Shown piece by piece: positions 9,115-17,913 of a stretch of 64,000 nucleotides of DNA. Each line of letters begins with the position of its first letter. The first letter of the stretch is position 1. This DNA comes from Methanoregula sp. (GTDB lineage Archaea > Halobacteriota > Methanomicrobia > Methanomicrobiales > Methanospirillaceae): contig JBAZQB010000002.1 in the NCBI GenBank assembly GCA_041645435.1, forward strand, positions 186,001 through 250,000. Reading direction: 5' to 3'. The notes beneath the pieces were generated by a model. It saw nothing but the letters and a program-made list of their open reading frames with translations. It had not been told where the DNA came from and did not search any database. The position numbers and the translations under genes were made by a program.

Positions 9115-9567
9115 TTAGTATTCATATATCACAGATTCGTCAATCCGTGTATATGTGAACAGTTCAGCGGGTTTGAAGTGGATTGCAATCTCGCGTGTGG
9201 CACTCTCGGGAGCGTCTGAAGCGTGGATAACATTCCGACCGATATCGATACCGAAATCGCCCCGGATGGTTCCTGGCATGGCTTCCTGCGGATTGGTAGC
9301 ACCGATTACCTTGCGGACGATTGCTACGACATTCCTGCCTTCCCAGACCATGAGGAAACAGGGTCCCCCCATGATATATTTCTTTAATGACGGGAAGAAG
9401 GGTTTTGTAAGGTGTTCCTTGTACTGTTCCGTCACTCTTGGTTCAGGGAGAACCTCGAAGCGGGCTGCAACAAGTTTCAGTCCTTTTGCTTCGAACCGGG
9501 AAACAATCTCACCGACAAGACCGCGCTGGACGCCGTCGGGTTTGATCATGACGAATGAGCGGTCCAT
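9115..9567 (-). CDS. ndk: Nucleoside diphosphate kinase
   Basis: Transfers gamma-phosphate between nucleotides through a phosphohistidine. 150 residues, family length; active-site H115 in NVIHASD, the MIKPDGV start and the MPGTIRGDFG loop are intact. Last gene of the L7Ae-S28e-L24e-ndk block, six bases after L24e. In many euryarchaea infB follows ndk; here it does not. Confidence 0.97.
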   Translation of the reverse strand: MDRSFVMIKPDGVQRGLVGEIVSRFEAKGLKLVAARFEVLPEPRVTEQYKEHLTKPFFPSLKKYIMGGPCFLMVWEGRNVVAIVRKVIGATNPQEAMPGTIRGDFGIDIGRNVIHASDAPESATREIAIHFKPAELFTYTRIDESVIYEY

Positions 9568-9573
9568 GGGTGC

Positions 9574-9765
9574 TCACTTCTTGCCTAAGGCTTTCTTGCC
9601 GGCAACGGTCCATTCAACACGTCGCGGCACTCTGCCGAGCTTATGGTTGTTCTGGCACTTCGAGCTGCAGAAATACATGACCGATCCGTCCTTTTTGACA
9701 TACATTTTGCCGGTGCCGGGTTCAACGGGACCCCCGCAGAAAGTGCAGACATAGCGTTCTACCAT
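9574..9765 (-). CDS. rpl24e: Ribosomal protein L24e
   Basis: Large-subunit zinc protein. 63 residues with the two CxxC pairs CTFCG and CSSKC and the conserved HKLGRVPRRVEWT end. Three bases downstream of S28e, within the ribosomal block. Confidence 0.96.
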   Translation of the reverse strand: MVERYVCTFCGGPVEPGTGKMYVKKDGSVMYFCSSKCQNNHKLGRVPRRVEWTVAGKKALGKK

Positions 9766-9768
9766 GGT

Positions 9769-9978
9769 TTAGCGCCTCGACATTTTCTTTGCTTCGCGCT
9801 CGGTTTCGAGGAGCATGATGACATCCCCTTCACGGATTGGACCAACTGTATTGCGGGTGATGATCCTGCCCTTGTTGTTGCCGTCGAGGATCCGGCATTT
9901 GACCTGCATTGCCTCACCGTGCATACCGGTTGAGCCAATAACCTCAATCACTTCGGCTGGCGTTGCATCTTCTGCCAT
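9769..9978 (-). CDS. rps28e: Ribosomal protein S28e
   Basis: Small-subunit OB-fold protein. 69 residues; conserved GSTGMHGEAMQV and the family C-terminus with LLETEREA...R are present. Ten bases after L7Ae. Confidence 0.96.
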   Translation of the reverse strand: MAEDATPAEVIEVIGSTGMHGEAMQVKCRILDGNNKGRIITRNTVGPIREGDVIMLLETEREAKKMSRR

Positions 9979-9988
9979 GATTATATCC

Positions 9989-10357
9989 TCACGCCTTCAG
10001 CGCGGTCAGCTGCTTTGCAAGGTCGTCGATCGTTTCTTTTGCCTTGCCGGGCTTTACGATTGCAGCTGCTGCCGATCCGACATCAAGACCGCTTGCAGCG
10101 CCGACATCATTCTGCTTGTTGATGAAGATATAGGGAATCTTCTTCTCTTCACAGAGGGGGGCAAGGTGCATCACGATCTCTTCGGGTTCGACATCGGCAC
10201 CGATCAATACGAGGGCAGCGATACCGCGTTCGATGGCTTTGGTTGCCTCGTTCGAGCCTTTCTTGATCTTACCGGTGTCTCGTGCAACTTCAAGGGCTTC
10301 AAGAGCCTTGTTCTGGAGCTCTTCTGGAGCTTGTGTTTTAACGTAGCCTTTTGACAT
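9989..10357 (-). CDS. rpl7ae: Ribosomal protein L7Ae
   Basis: Kink-turn RNA-binding protein, shared in archaea between the large subunit, box C/D and H/ACA particles and RNase P. 122 residues; KGSNEATKAIERG and the VLIGADVEPEEIV stretch are conserved. First gene of the block. An AT-rich CCTTTATTTC element on the minus strand near 10450 could be part of its promoter, giving a leader of roughly 70 bases. Confidence 0.97.
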   Translation of the reverse strand: MSKGYVKTQAPEELQNKALEALEVARDTGKIKKGSNEATKAIERGIAALVLIGADVEPEEIVMHLAPLCEEKKIPYIFINKQNDVGAASGLDVGSAAAAIVKPGKAKETIDDLAKQLTALKA

Positions 10358-10524
10358 AACTCACCTCATTCAGGAGTAGCGTTCTCCTTCATTACTCATC
10401 AGTCAGCAATGATGCCATGATGTAGCCATATTATTACGACAAGAACTGAAATAAAGGTTTGTGCCTGACGGGTCAGCAGATTTTTGTATACCGGTTTTTC
10501 TATTACCGGAAAAATTGCCGGCGT

Positions 10525-12537
10525 TTATCCGGAGAGACGATATATCTGGGTCCCTCCTGCGGAATAAACCAACTCAAGACCCGAAGTTGAGGTATTTACC
10601 TTGTAGCGCTCACGCTCTGCATCGCCTATATAGAGGAGTGTGGCCTGGTACTTCTTCATAAGAGAAATTGTCTTTTCCGGCTGCTCATAAATTGTCCGTA
10701 TGTCATTGTTCCGGGTACCGAACCACCCGGTATCATCTCCACGCCACATGAACTCGTGGAATGGCATGCCGATAATGCCGGGAATCCCCGTGAAGGACGA
10801 TACCCGGGAATAATACGTGTAATCGCCCCCCTCTGCTTCAACAAGGATCTCGTTGCCGGGGAGCGATCGCAAGAAAACTATTGCAGCAGCATCCCCCGGG
10901 TGCGAGTCCTTTATGTAAGCCAGTCCATCAAGAGTATGGGTTCCATAACTGACGGTAAAAGGGACAACAAAGGGCACAACAAAAAGTATGCCGATAACAG
11001 TCAAGGTTAGTACTGCCGATTGCCGGGAGGGAATGACTGGAATTTTCCCCCAGTTCTCCAGCCATTGTCCTGCTATAGTGAATGCAGCAATGCCGAGCAG
11101 GATCCATGCGGGAAGGTAACATTTAAAGACCGTGTTCATCCGGAAATAAGTGTCACCCATATTATCCTTGAGATAGAACAATTCGCAGAAGATTAAAATT
11201 ACAAGGCCGAGAATCGCCAGAAGCCCGGCGCTGTCAGTTTCTCTTTTTTGTGCCAATCTTGCAATAAAGTAGGTAGCCGGAATCACTGCAATGGCTGCTG
11301 CGGTATATCCTAAAAATGCAAAAGGAATGGCAACCAGCAAAAGGTACGGGCGCTTAACGATATCCCGAATAAGAAATACATAAAAAAGTGCAATGAACCA
11401 GCCGTTTACGAGTAAAAACTCGACCGGATTAGAGGCGCTCTGCACTATTGATAGCCCTCCGGTATGGGTCTGTAATTGCAGGTAGAATGGCAGGTAGCAG
11501 AGAATGGCAGCGGGAGGCACAATAACGAGTAATGCCCATGCTTTGCTCGGGAACCAATCTTTCCTGCAGCGCCAGAGAATCAGTGCACCAAAGACAAGGG
11601 TAATTGGGGCATAGATCAGCACATCCCATGTGTTGAACAGGGGCATGGAGCCAAGACTGAGTGCGGCAAGTATGCAGAGGAGCCATCTCCCCCTTGATTC
11701 AAGTGATTCCCACCGCTGGTAGGCAAACAGGAGCAGGAAGATCAGGGACCCCTGGTTGAAGATGGAGACGACATGGGCATGGACATCTCCCCAGATGAAC
11801 GAGAAGAGGGGATACTCATTAATGGTATTTGTTATGGTCCGCGTGCTGTCCCACAGTACCGTATTCATTGCTTTCCCCTGCAAAATCTGGTAAAAGAATG
11901 AAGGATTTGGTAAGAAAAAAATCACCAGCGGGAGCCAGCGGAACCGGTTAAGCACCAGTGTTCCGATGGCATACACATTCACTGCCGCAATGCCAAATAC
12001 CGTGGGGAGTGCTAGGTTAAATGCAATGTTTGACGGAACACCGCTCACAATCGCAAGGCAGCCGAACATCCAGTACCCGAGATAATAGTAGATATTTAAT
12101 GTTCCCCCGGCAAACCACGGGTCAAGAGGGGGAACAATGGGGGTCCGTATCACTGATGCAAGAAATGCGTGGTCCATGAACTTCTCTGCATAGGAGATAG
12201 TAGGATTGACAAACCGTACATCGAGCATCAGTAAAAAGCAGATGAGGAACAGGAGTTCCCAGCGCCACTCTTTTTTCAATTCGCCAAACGTGTAATCCCG
12301 GTGCCAGATATGATACACAAGCAGTACAAAGAAAGGCAGCAGAGCGAGTTGAACCGGCAGGTGGCTTAGTCCACAGTACCATGAGATAATAGTGAAGATA
12401 AGGAGCGAGGCAGAGAATGCGGCTGGAAAGGCAAAACTGCCGAATGTTTTTTTCAGCGATGGGTAAAGGGAGATCTGGATCAGTGTGAGGACAAGAAGCC
12501 AGCAGATGACCGAGAAGATCTGCTGTTCAATGCTCAG
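10525..12537 (-). CDS. DUF2298 / YYY-domain polytopic membrane protein
   Basis: Large membrane protein of the archaeal YYY (DUF2298) family, presumed glycosyltransferase-like enzyme of surface polymer assembly. Seen: PPLDPWFAGGTLNIYYYLG, the hallmark with its YYY, about twelve more helices and an extracellular C-terminal domain. The first ATG/GTG/TTG is GTG at 12318, but the frame stays open to 12561 and encodes two further hydrophobic helices separated by YPSLKKTFGSFAFP, which belong to this family. No standard start exists there; CTG at 12537, six bases after GAGG, or ATT at 12531 are the candidates. Overlaps the upstream flippase-like gene by 11 bases. Confidence 0.85.
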   Translation of the reverse strand: MSIEQQIFSVICWLLVLTLIQISLYPSLKKTFGSFAFPAAFSASLLIFTIISWYCGLSHLPVQLALLPFFVLLVYHIWHRDYTFGELKKEWRWELLFLICFLLMLDVRFVNPTISYAEKFMDHAFLASVIRTPIVPPLDPWFAGGTLNIYYYLGYWMFGCLAIVSGVPSNIAFNLALPTVFGIAAVNVYAIGTLVLNRFRWLPLVIFFLPNPSFFYQILQGKAMNTVLWDSTRTITNTINEYPLFSFIWGDVHAHVVSIFNQGSLIFLLLFAYQRWESLESRGRWLLCILAALSLGSMPLFNTWDVLIYAPITLVFGALILWRCRKDWFPSKAWALLVIVPPAAILCYLPFYLQLQTHTGGLSIVQSASNPVEFLLVNGWFIALFYVFLIRDIVKRPYLLLVAIPFAFLGYTAAAIAVIPATYFIARLAQKRETDSAGLLAILGLVILIFCELFYLKDNMGDTYFRMNTVFKCYLPAWILLGIAAFTIAGQWLENWGKIPVIPSRQSAVLTLTVIGILFVVPFVVPFTVSYGTHTLDGLAYIKDSHPGDAAAIVFLRSLPGNEILVEAEGGDYTYYSRVSSFTGIPGIIGMPFHEFMWRGDDTGWFGTRNNDIRTIYEQPEKTISLMKKYQATLLYIGDAERERYKVNTSTSGLELVYSAGGTQIYRLSG

Positions 12538-13498
12538 GTTTATCCTCTCCCCCGAATTTTATGTTAAATGCATTTTTAATACTTGGAATTACCCAGTCCC
12601 CGAAATAATAGATCGAGACAATTCCTCCCACGAGGGTAACAAGATTTTTGATCAAGTGGTCGATCACGGCAATCAGGGTAGCAACTGCCGGTGCAACTCC
12701 CACAAGACCGAAGGTAATGGCAAGAGAAAGTTCATACGTGCCAACACCCCCGGGGGTAATGGGAACCGCCTTTACGAGATTACCAATCACAATCGCAAGA
12801 ACGATAATTGCAAAGGGGATCTGCTGCTGGAACATCATCACAACAGCATAGCAGACGAGGATGTCCAAAAGCCAGATCACAAGGGAAGAACTTCCCAGCA
12901 GGACGACAGATCGCAGGGTAAGAGATGCTCGTTTGATCTCGTGGAGCATATTGAGGATAATCTGGATATACCGGTTTTCCGATGAAAATTTTCCGATGAA
13001 CAACAAAAAGATAAAAAATATGGCTACAGCAATGATCGGGACGAAAATGATAATATAAAATTCTGAACGCACATTCAGAACGAACAGGAGTGATACTGCA
13101 CCGAGGAGAGCGATGGTGACTATGTCAAAAACCCGTTCGACAACAAGGGAAGAAACTCCTTCAGAGTACGTGGTGTTGTATTCATGTTTCAGGATGAATA
13201 CACGCACAAAATCCCCCAGTCGTGCAGGTACGATCAGGTTGACGGTCTGGCTGACAAATATGCATGCTGTTGCAATGGTAATGCTGGCCGGACAATTGAG
13301 ACTTTTGAGGATAGTATGGTATCGCCAGCCTCTCAGCCACCATGCCATGAGGCATATGATGACTCCTGCTGCCAGGTATTGTGGCACTATATGCTGAAGT
13401 GCTTCGAGCAGATCTCCCCATACCCGGTACAGCATATATGCAATAATTCCGAAGGCGAGAATTGTGGGAACAACGATTGCGCTAATTTTTTTGTACAT
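12527..13498 (-). CDS. Flippase-like membrane protein (UPF0104 / LPG synthase TM region)
   Basis: Integral membrane protein with about eight helices, of the family that includes the transmembrane part of lysylphosphatidylglycerol synthase and the AglD C-terminus. Recognised by VNLIVPARLGDFVRVFIL, the SLVVERVFDI stretch and TPGGVGTYE. Start set at the ATG at 13498, with GGTGG upstream, rather than the longer ORF start at 13546, because this limits the overlap with the glycosyltransferase gene to 17 bases. Gene context points to transfer or flipping of a polyisoprenyl-linked glycan. Confidence 0.88.
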   Translation of the reverse strand: MYKKISAIVVPTILAFGIIAYMLYRVWGDLLEALQHIVPQYLAAGVIICLMAWWLRGWRYHTILKSLNCPASITIATACIFVSQTVNLIVPARLGDFVRVFILKHEYNTTYSEGVSSLVVERVFDIVTIALLGAVSLLFVLNVRSEFYIIIFVPIIAVAIFFIFLLFIGKFSSENRYIQIILNMLHEIKRASLTLRSVVLLGSSSLVIWLLDILVCYAVVMMFQQQIPFAIIVLAIVIGNLVKAVPITPGGVGTYELSLAITFGLVGVAPAVATLIAVIDHLIKNLVTLVGGIVSIYYFGDWVIPSIKNAFNIKFGGEDKPEH

Positions 13499-14204
13499 GA
13501 ATCTGCCACCAGAGACGCAGGATGGATGATCCCATCTCAAACACATCTTTTAGTTTTACTGTTGTTCCCTTGCCTGCCCGCCAGCGTACCGGGAATTCAG
13601 CAACCCGGTAGCCCTTGCGCTGGACCCGGACAAGGATCTCTGTGTCCCAGAACCAGTGGTCCGACTTGATTGTCGGAAGGAGAGGAATGATGTGAGTTCT
13701 GTCAAATCCCTTGAACCCACATTGGTGATCAAAAACCCTGCTGCCAAGAAACAGCCGGACAAGGAAATTGTATGTGCGGCTTGCAATCTCTCTCCCGCTC
13801 GTACGAACAATATCGCTGGCAGGCATCAATCGGGATCCTGTTGAGATTGCTGCCCCGTTTCGGATAGCTGCTATCAGCTCGGGAAGATGGCGTATGTCCG
13901 TGGCGAGATCGACGTCATAATAGCAGACAATTGCTCCTTTGGCATCGTGGATCGCCCGACTGAGGGCTTTTCCTCTCCCGAGACGATCATCACTGTGCAA
14001 AAGCCGCACCCGCATGTCCCGTGTTGTATATGTCTGGACAAATTCTGCACTCCCATCAATACTACCATCCACCGCCACGATAATCTCAAAATTGCCCGTG
14101 ATAGTTCCTAGTATCTCAATCGATCGCGGAATGGCAATCTCAAGTGACTTACGGTCATTGTACACAGGAATGATTGCCGTGACTTCAGGATATGTCATGG
14201 GCAC
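13482..14204 (-). CDS. Family 2 glycosyltransferase, dolichol-phosphate sugar transferase-like
   Basis: GT-A enzyme predicted to move a nucleotide-activated sugar to polyprenyl phosphate. 240 residues, with AIIPVYNDRKSL at the N-terminus, the metal-binding DVDLA, and QCGFKGF...WFWDTEILVRVQRKGY, typical of the DPM1/AglD-like group. No C-terminal membrane helices, so probably membrane-associated only. Translationally coupled by overlap to both neighbours (20 bases upstream, 17 downstream). Confidence 0.9.
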   Translation of the reverse strand: MPMTYPEVTAIIPVYNDRKSLEIAIPRSIEILGTITGNFEIIVAVDGSIDGSAEFVQTYTTRDMRVRLLHSDDRLGRGKALSRAIHDAKGAIVCYYDVDLATDIRHLPELIAAIRNGAAISTGSRLMPASDIVRTSGREIASRTYNFLVRLFLGSRVFDHQCGFKGFDRTHIIPLLPTIKSDHWFWDTEILVRVQRKGYRVAEFPVRWRAGKGTTVKLKDVFEMGSSILRLWWQIHVQKN

Positions 14205-15423
14205 TCCGTACGTTTATGCACGCTGCAACATCCTGCCCGGCACGGATTGATCCTTCCATACTCCGTTCGGGATAATTGGGCTGGGAAAACATTCCTGCCA
14301 GATAGAGTCCTTTCTGTTCGTATGCGGGGATTAACGAGCGGTAGCCGGTTGTATAGACGGGGCCCGCTAAGGGATCAATCGCCATTTTATGCCAATGGAT
14401 TTCTTGTGGAGCAATGGAAAAGCGGTTGCAGAAGTCATCAAGCATACGGCGGTCGAGTTGTTCCGGAACCGTTCCGGAAAAGTATGATGCCAGGTAAACA
14501 ATATGCTCGCCATAATGCTCTCTGGAAATAAAGTTTGTATGAGTAACCACAGCCCCATAGGGTGCAGCATCCTTCATGTTCAGCCAGTAAATTCCCTGTG
14601 TCACTTCCCGATCCATGGCAAGGGTCATGCAGGCAGCTCCCTGGTAAGGTATCGATTGCATTGTAGGCCCCCCTGCTTTCGCAAGTGCCTGTGGTGGAAT
14701 TGTTGAGATTACTACATCGTAACGGCTGTCATTGATAGTCCAGTATCCCTTTTCATGGCGAATCGATGAAACCGGTTGTTGTTTCCTGATTTTTCCGCCC
14801 CTTCTTTCAATGGAATGCCCAAGGGCATCGATCAGGTGGTGAAAACCGCCTTTGAGATAACCGAGATGTTCTCCCGATACACCCCGGTTTGAACGAATGG
14901 CAATTCGGCTTATAAGCCATGCTGCAGACACATCTTTTCTCTGATCCCCGAATTTACTTTTCAAGAGCGGTTCAAAAAACGAAGAATAGACATTCTCTCC
15001 AAGATGTTCAACGATATATTGATCTGCCGGTATGTCATCCAACGCATTGAGATCGGCATTTTTTGCCGTTATTGTAAGATAGGCCAGTCGGGCTTTATCA
15101 ACTATGGAGAGTTCAGGGTAAAGCAGGATCTCCATGGGTGTATTGAGGGCATAGATTTTTTTCTTGGCATAATAACCGGTTGTTCCGGTCTTCCATTCGA
15201 GTTTTTCCGACAGCCCCAGTTCATCAATAAGAGTAAAAAGGTGAGTATCGGTGGAAAAACAATGGTGATAATAGCGTTCAATCCAGTAATCGTTGATGGG
15301 ATAAGATGAGAGACATCCCCCAAGGAAGGGCATTTTCTCAAAAATATCAACCTCATGTTCCCCCGATAGGGCATGAGCTGCGACAAGCCCGGTCAACCCT
15401 CCCCCGATAATCCCGATCTTCAT
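14185..15423 (-). CDS. FAD-dependent oxidoreductase, amine oxidase/protoporphyrinogen oxidase-like
   Basis: Flavoprotein with an N-terminal dinucleotide fold (KIGIIGGGLTGLVAAH), GGCLSSYP, and a C-terminal FAD motif around GLYLAGMFSQPNYPERSMEGSIRAG. About 412 residues. Members of this group occur with glycosyltransferases in archaeal surface-glycan clusters; a role in sugar or polyprenol modification is inferred from that context, not from specific residues. Start at the ATG at 15423, directly before the nucleotide-binding strand; a longer frame from 15477 is unlikely. First gene of a four-gene overlapping cluster. Confidence 0.85.
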   Translation of the reverse strand: MKIGIIGGGLTGLVAAHALSGEHEVDIFEKMPFLGGCLSSYPINDYWIERYYHHCFSTDTHLFTLIDELGLSEKLEWKTGTTGYYAKKKIYALNTPMEILLYPELSIVDKARLAYLTITAKNADLNALDDIPADQYIVEHLGENVYSSFFEPLLKSKFGDQRKDVSAAWLISRIAIRSNRGVSGEHLGYLKGGFHHLIDALGHSIERRGGKIRKQQPVSSIRHEKGYWTINDSRYDVVISTIPPQALAKAGGPTMQSIPYQGAACMTLAMDREVTQGIYWLNMKDAAPYGAVVTHTNFISREHYGEHIVYLASYFSGTVPEQLDRRMLDDFCNRFSIAPQEIHWHKMAIDPLAGPVYTTGYRSLIPAYEQKGLYLAGMFSQPNYPERSMEGSIRAGQDVAACINVRSAHDIS

Positions 15424-15616
15424 GATGAATATTCTATAGTATTTTTCAGGGCCAAATGAAAAATCCTCCGCAAACAATTGAAAATTTTCTATTGTACCCT
15501 CGAAGATTTTATAAGAAAGTTTTTGTATTGTCGAATTAAAGGTTCATACGAGCAAAAGGACTTAAAAGAATTAAAAGAAAATAATTATCTCTTAGCCCAT
15601 TGGATGGTGTCACCAG

Positions 15617-16795
15617 ATGCGTGTATTTTTCATAGGATTCGGCCAGGCGGGCGGTAAAATTGTTGATATGTTTATCGAGCAGGATAAGAAGCTCGGTACC
15701 AACAGTTTCAGAGGCATTGCCGTCAATACTGCGCGAACCGATCTGATGGGATTAAAAAATATCGAGATGAAGGACAGGATTCTCATTGGTCAGACTATGG
15801 TTAAAGGCCATGGAGTAGGTACCGACAACGTGACCGGCGCTCGTGTAACAGCCGATGAAATTGACAGCATTATCAGTGCGATTGATATGAGGGGCACTCA
15901 TGATGTGGATGCATTTGTTATTGTCGCGGGTCTCGGAGGCGGTACGGGTTCAGGAGGATCACCGGTTCTTGCTCGCCATCTCAAACGAATCTATCGCGAA
16001 CCCGTTTATGCACTGGGAATTATTCCGGCACCTGAAGAAGGACGACTCTATTCTTATAATGCGGCAAGGAGCCTGACCACACTTGTAAATGAGGCCGACA
16101 ATACGTTTATTTTTGATAATAGTGCCTGGAAAAATGAAGGGGAAAGTGTAAAAACTGCGTTCAACCGGCTGAATAATGAGGTGGTCCGGCGTTTTAGCGT
16201 TCTTTTCCGTGCAGGAGAAGTGAGCAAGATGGGTGTTGGGGAGATGGTGGTCGATTCAAGTGAGATTATCAATACCCTTCGCGGCGGTGGGATCACTTCT
16301 GTCGGATATGCGATCAGCGAAGTTATGAGTAAGACCACGAAAGACAAACGTGGAATTTTTGGGGGACTTAAAGACAAGTTCGGTCCAAAGAAAGAGGCAA
16401 ATGAGGAAGCCCTGATGGGGGAGGACAAGTCTGCAAAAATTATCTCCCTCGTGCGCCGGGCCATGCTGGGAAGACTTACCCTCCCCTGCGATTACTCCAC
16501 TGCAGAACGTGCACTGGTTCTCATTGCCGGACCTCCGGGCGAGATGGACCGGAAAGGTATTGAAAAGGCAAAGAGCTGGGTTGAGGAAAATATTGCCGGT
16601 GTTGAAGTGCGTGGCGGGGACTACCCGGTAAACAGTGAATATGTTGCCGTAGTCGTGATGTTAGCCACGGTTGGTAATGCCCCGAGAATCAAAGAGCTTC
16701 TCGATATTGCAAAGGAAACAAAGGAAGATGTTATTAAGTCAAAGGAGAAAAAATCGAATATGTTTGAGGAAGGTATTGATCCGTTATTTGAGTGA
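15617..16795 (+). CDS. cetZ: CetZ-type tubulin/FtsZ superfamily GTPase
   Basis: Cytoskeletal GTPase. 392 residues: N-terminal phosphate-binding glycine loop FFIGFGQAGGKI, tubulin-type signature GGGTGSG at 107-113 (FtsZ usually has GGGTGTG), and the T7-like VVDSSEIINTLRGGG that identifies the CetZ branch. The C-terminus is short and acidic (FEEGIDPLFE) and has no obvious FtsZ ZipA/SepF-type peptide. CetZ proteins control cell shape in haloarchaea; the role in methanogens is not known to me. Start has GGTG eight bases upstream. The next gene starts 8 bases after the stop. Confidence 0.88.
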   Translation: MRVFFIGFGQAGGKIVDMFIEQDKKLGTNSFRGIAVNTARTDLMGLKNIEMKDRILIGQTMVKGHGVGTDNVTGARVTADEIDSIISAIDMRGTHDVDAFVIVAGLGGGTGSGGSPVLARHLKRIYREPVYALGIIPAPEEGRLYSYNAARSLTTLVNEADNTFIFDNSAWKNEGESVKTAFNRLNNEVVRRFSVLFRAGEVSKMGVGEMVVDSSEIINTLRGGGITSVGYAISEVMSKTTKDKRGIFGGLKDKFGPKKEANEEALMGEDKSAKIISLVRRAMLGRLTLPCDYSTAERALVLIAGPPGEMDRKGIEKAKSWVEENIAGVEVRGGDYPVNSEYVAVVVMLATVGNAPRIKELLDIAKETKEDVIKSKEKKSNMFEEGIDPLFE

Positions 16796-16803
16796 GGTTG
16801 ACA

Positions 16804-17913
16804 ATGAAGGGTTTTAAAACGTGGATTATCTTAACTGCAATTCTGTTATTCTGTATTTCGGCTGTATCAGCATTTTCTGTATCATCGGTCTCAATAGATC
16901 CTTCGGGATCATTGATTCCTGGCACTCCGGTTACAGCATCATATAAGGTAGAATTGTCTGGAGTATTTCCTTCGGGGGATGATCTCCAGTTCTATACCGA
17001 TCTTGAGAACCCCAAGTGGGCCTACACAATCATAGTGAATGGTGTTGAAAATGTTCGCCCGGCAATGGGTGGTCGCACCCTTACCATCACTGGTTTTGAA
17101 CTTTCCTACAAGTCTTCGGATACAGTTGCTGTCAGAGCAACCCTCGAAGGTAAAACACCGACTGTCACCGAAACAACAGATAAAACAATTATCCGAATAC
17201 AGGAGATGGATGCTCAGGGACGGGCAATCTCCAGCACCAAGGTTGAGCGCATCGCTAAAGTGATCAATACTGCTGAGGTGCCCAAAGTAATTGCCGAACG
17301 TGATACCGAACTCCAGACGTACAGAACTCACATTGATGAGAAGGCAGTCCTTGGTATCGATACCTCCGCCGCTGAAACAAAATACAATGAAGCAAAACAG
17401 AAGATAGATTCTGCACGTGCTCGTTCGGCAGCCCAATATACAGATGCATTGACTGACTTGACTGCCGCTCAGTCTAGTATCAGCGATGGTGAAAAAACTC
17501 TTGATAAAGCATGGGCAGAGAATGAAGTTGCCATAGCACAGATCCCAATCAACAATGTTGATAATGTAATCGCATGGTTCAAAGGTAACAAGACCACCGC
17601 TGAAGACCAGCAACTGCCTGCCATTGTTGCAAAACGTGAGGTTGCGGTCAGCTATATTTCTACGGCAAATGATCAGATCGCAAGTGGAGAATATTCACAG
17701 GCTCGATCAAAAGCACAGGAAGCCTTTACGAAAGGCAATGAATCGTATATTGATGCGCTTGCACGCCAGAAACAACTGATGTCCGGCTTCAGTTTCTCTC
17801 TACCCCAGATCCCTGGTGGAATCTTTATTGTATTAGGTGTTGTAGTTGTCATTCTGGTTGCTGTGGGAATTGTAATATACCGAAAACGTTCCCGCTGGGA
17901 CGAGCTCGGATAA
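16804..17913 (+). CDS. Secreted, membrane-anchored helical protein coupled to cetZ
   Basis: Unrecognised family. From the ATG at 16804 (GAGGT five bases before it): signal peptide to about residue 23 (AVSAFS), a beta-rich domain of ~120 residues, then a long charged helical region (about 155-310) with heptad-like spacing and repeated EAK/QKI segments, and one C-terminal membrane helix near 345-365 ending in YRKRSRWDELG. Predicted topology puts the helical region outside and only a short basic tail inside. Directly downstream of cetZ, so co-transcription is near certain. Related proteins of the S-layer/adhesin type are an alternative. Confidence 0.82.
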   Translation: MKGFKTWIILTAILLFCISAVSAFSVSSVSIDPSGSLIPGTPVTASYKVELSGVFPSGDDLQFYTDLENPKWAYTIIVNGVENVRPAMGGRTLTITGFELSYKSSDTVAVRATLEGKTPTVTETTDKTIIRIQEMDAQGRAISSTKVERIAKVINTAEVPKVIAERDTELQTYRTHIDEKAVLGIDTSAAETKYNEAKQKIDSARARSAAQYTDALTDLTAAQSSISDGEKTLDKAWAENEVAIAQIPINNVDNVIAWFKGNKTTAEDQQLPAIVAKREVAVSYISTANDQIASGEYSQARSKAQEAFTKGNESYIDALARQKQLMSGFSFSLPQIPGGIFIVLGVVVVILVAVGIVIYRKRSRWDELG

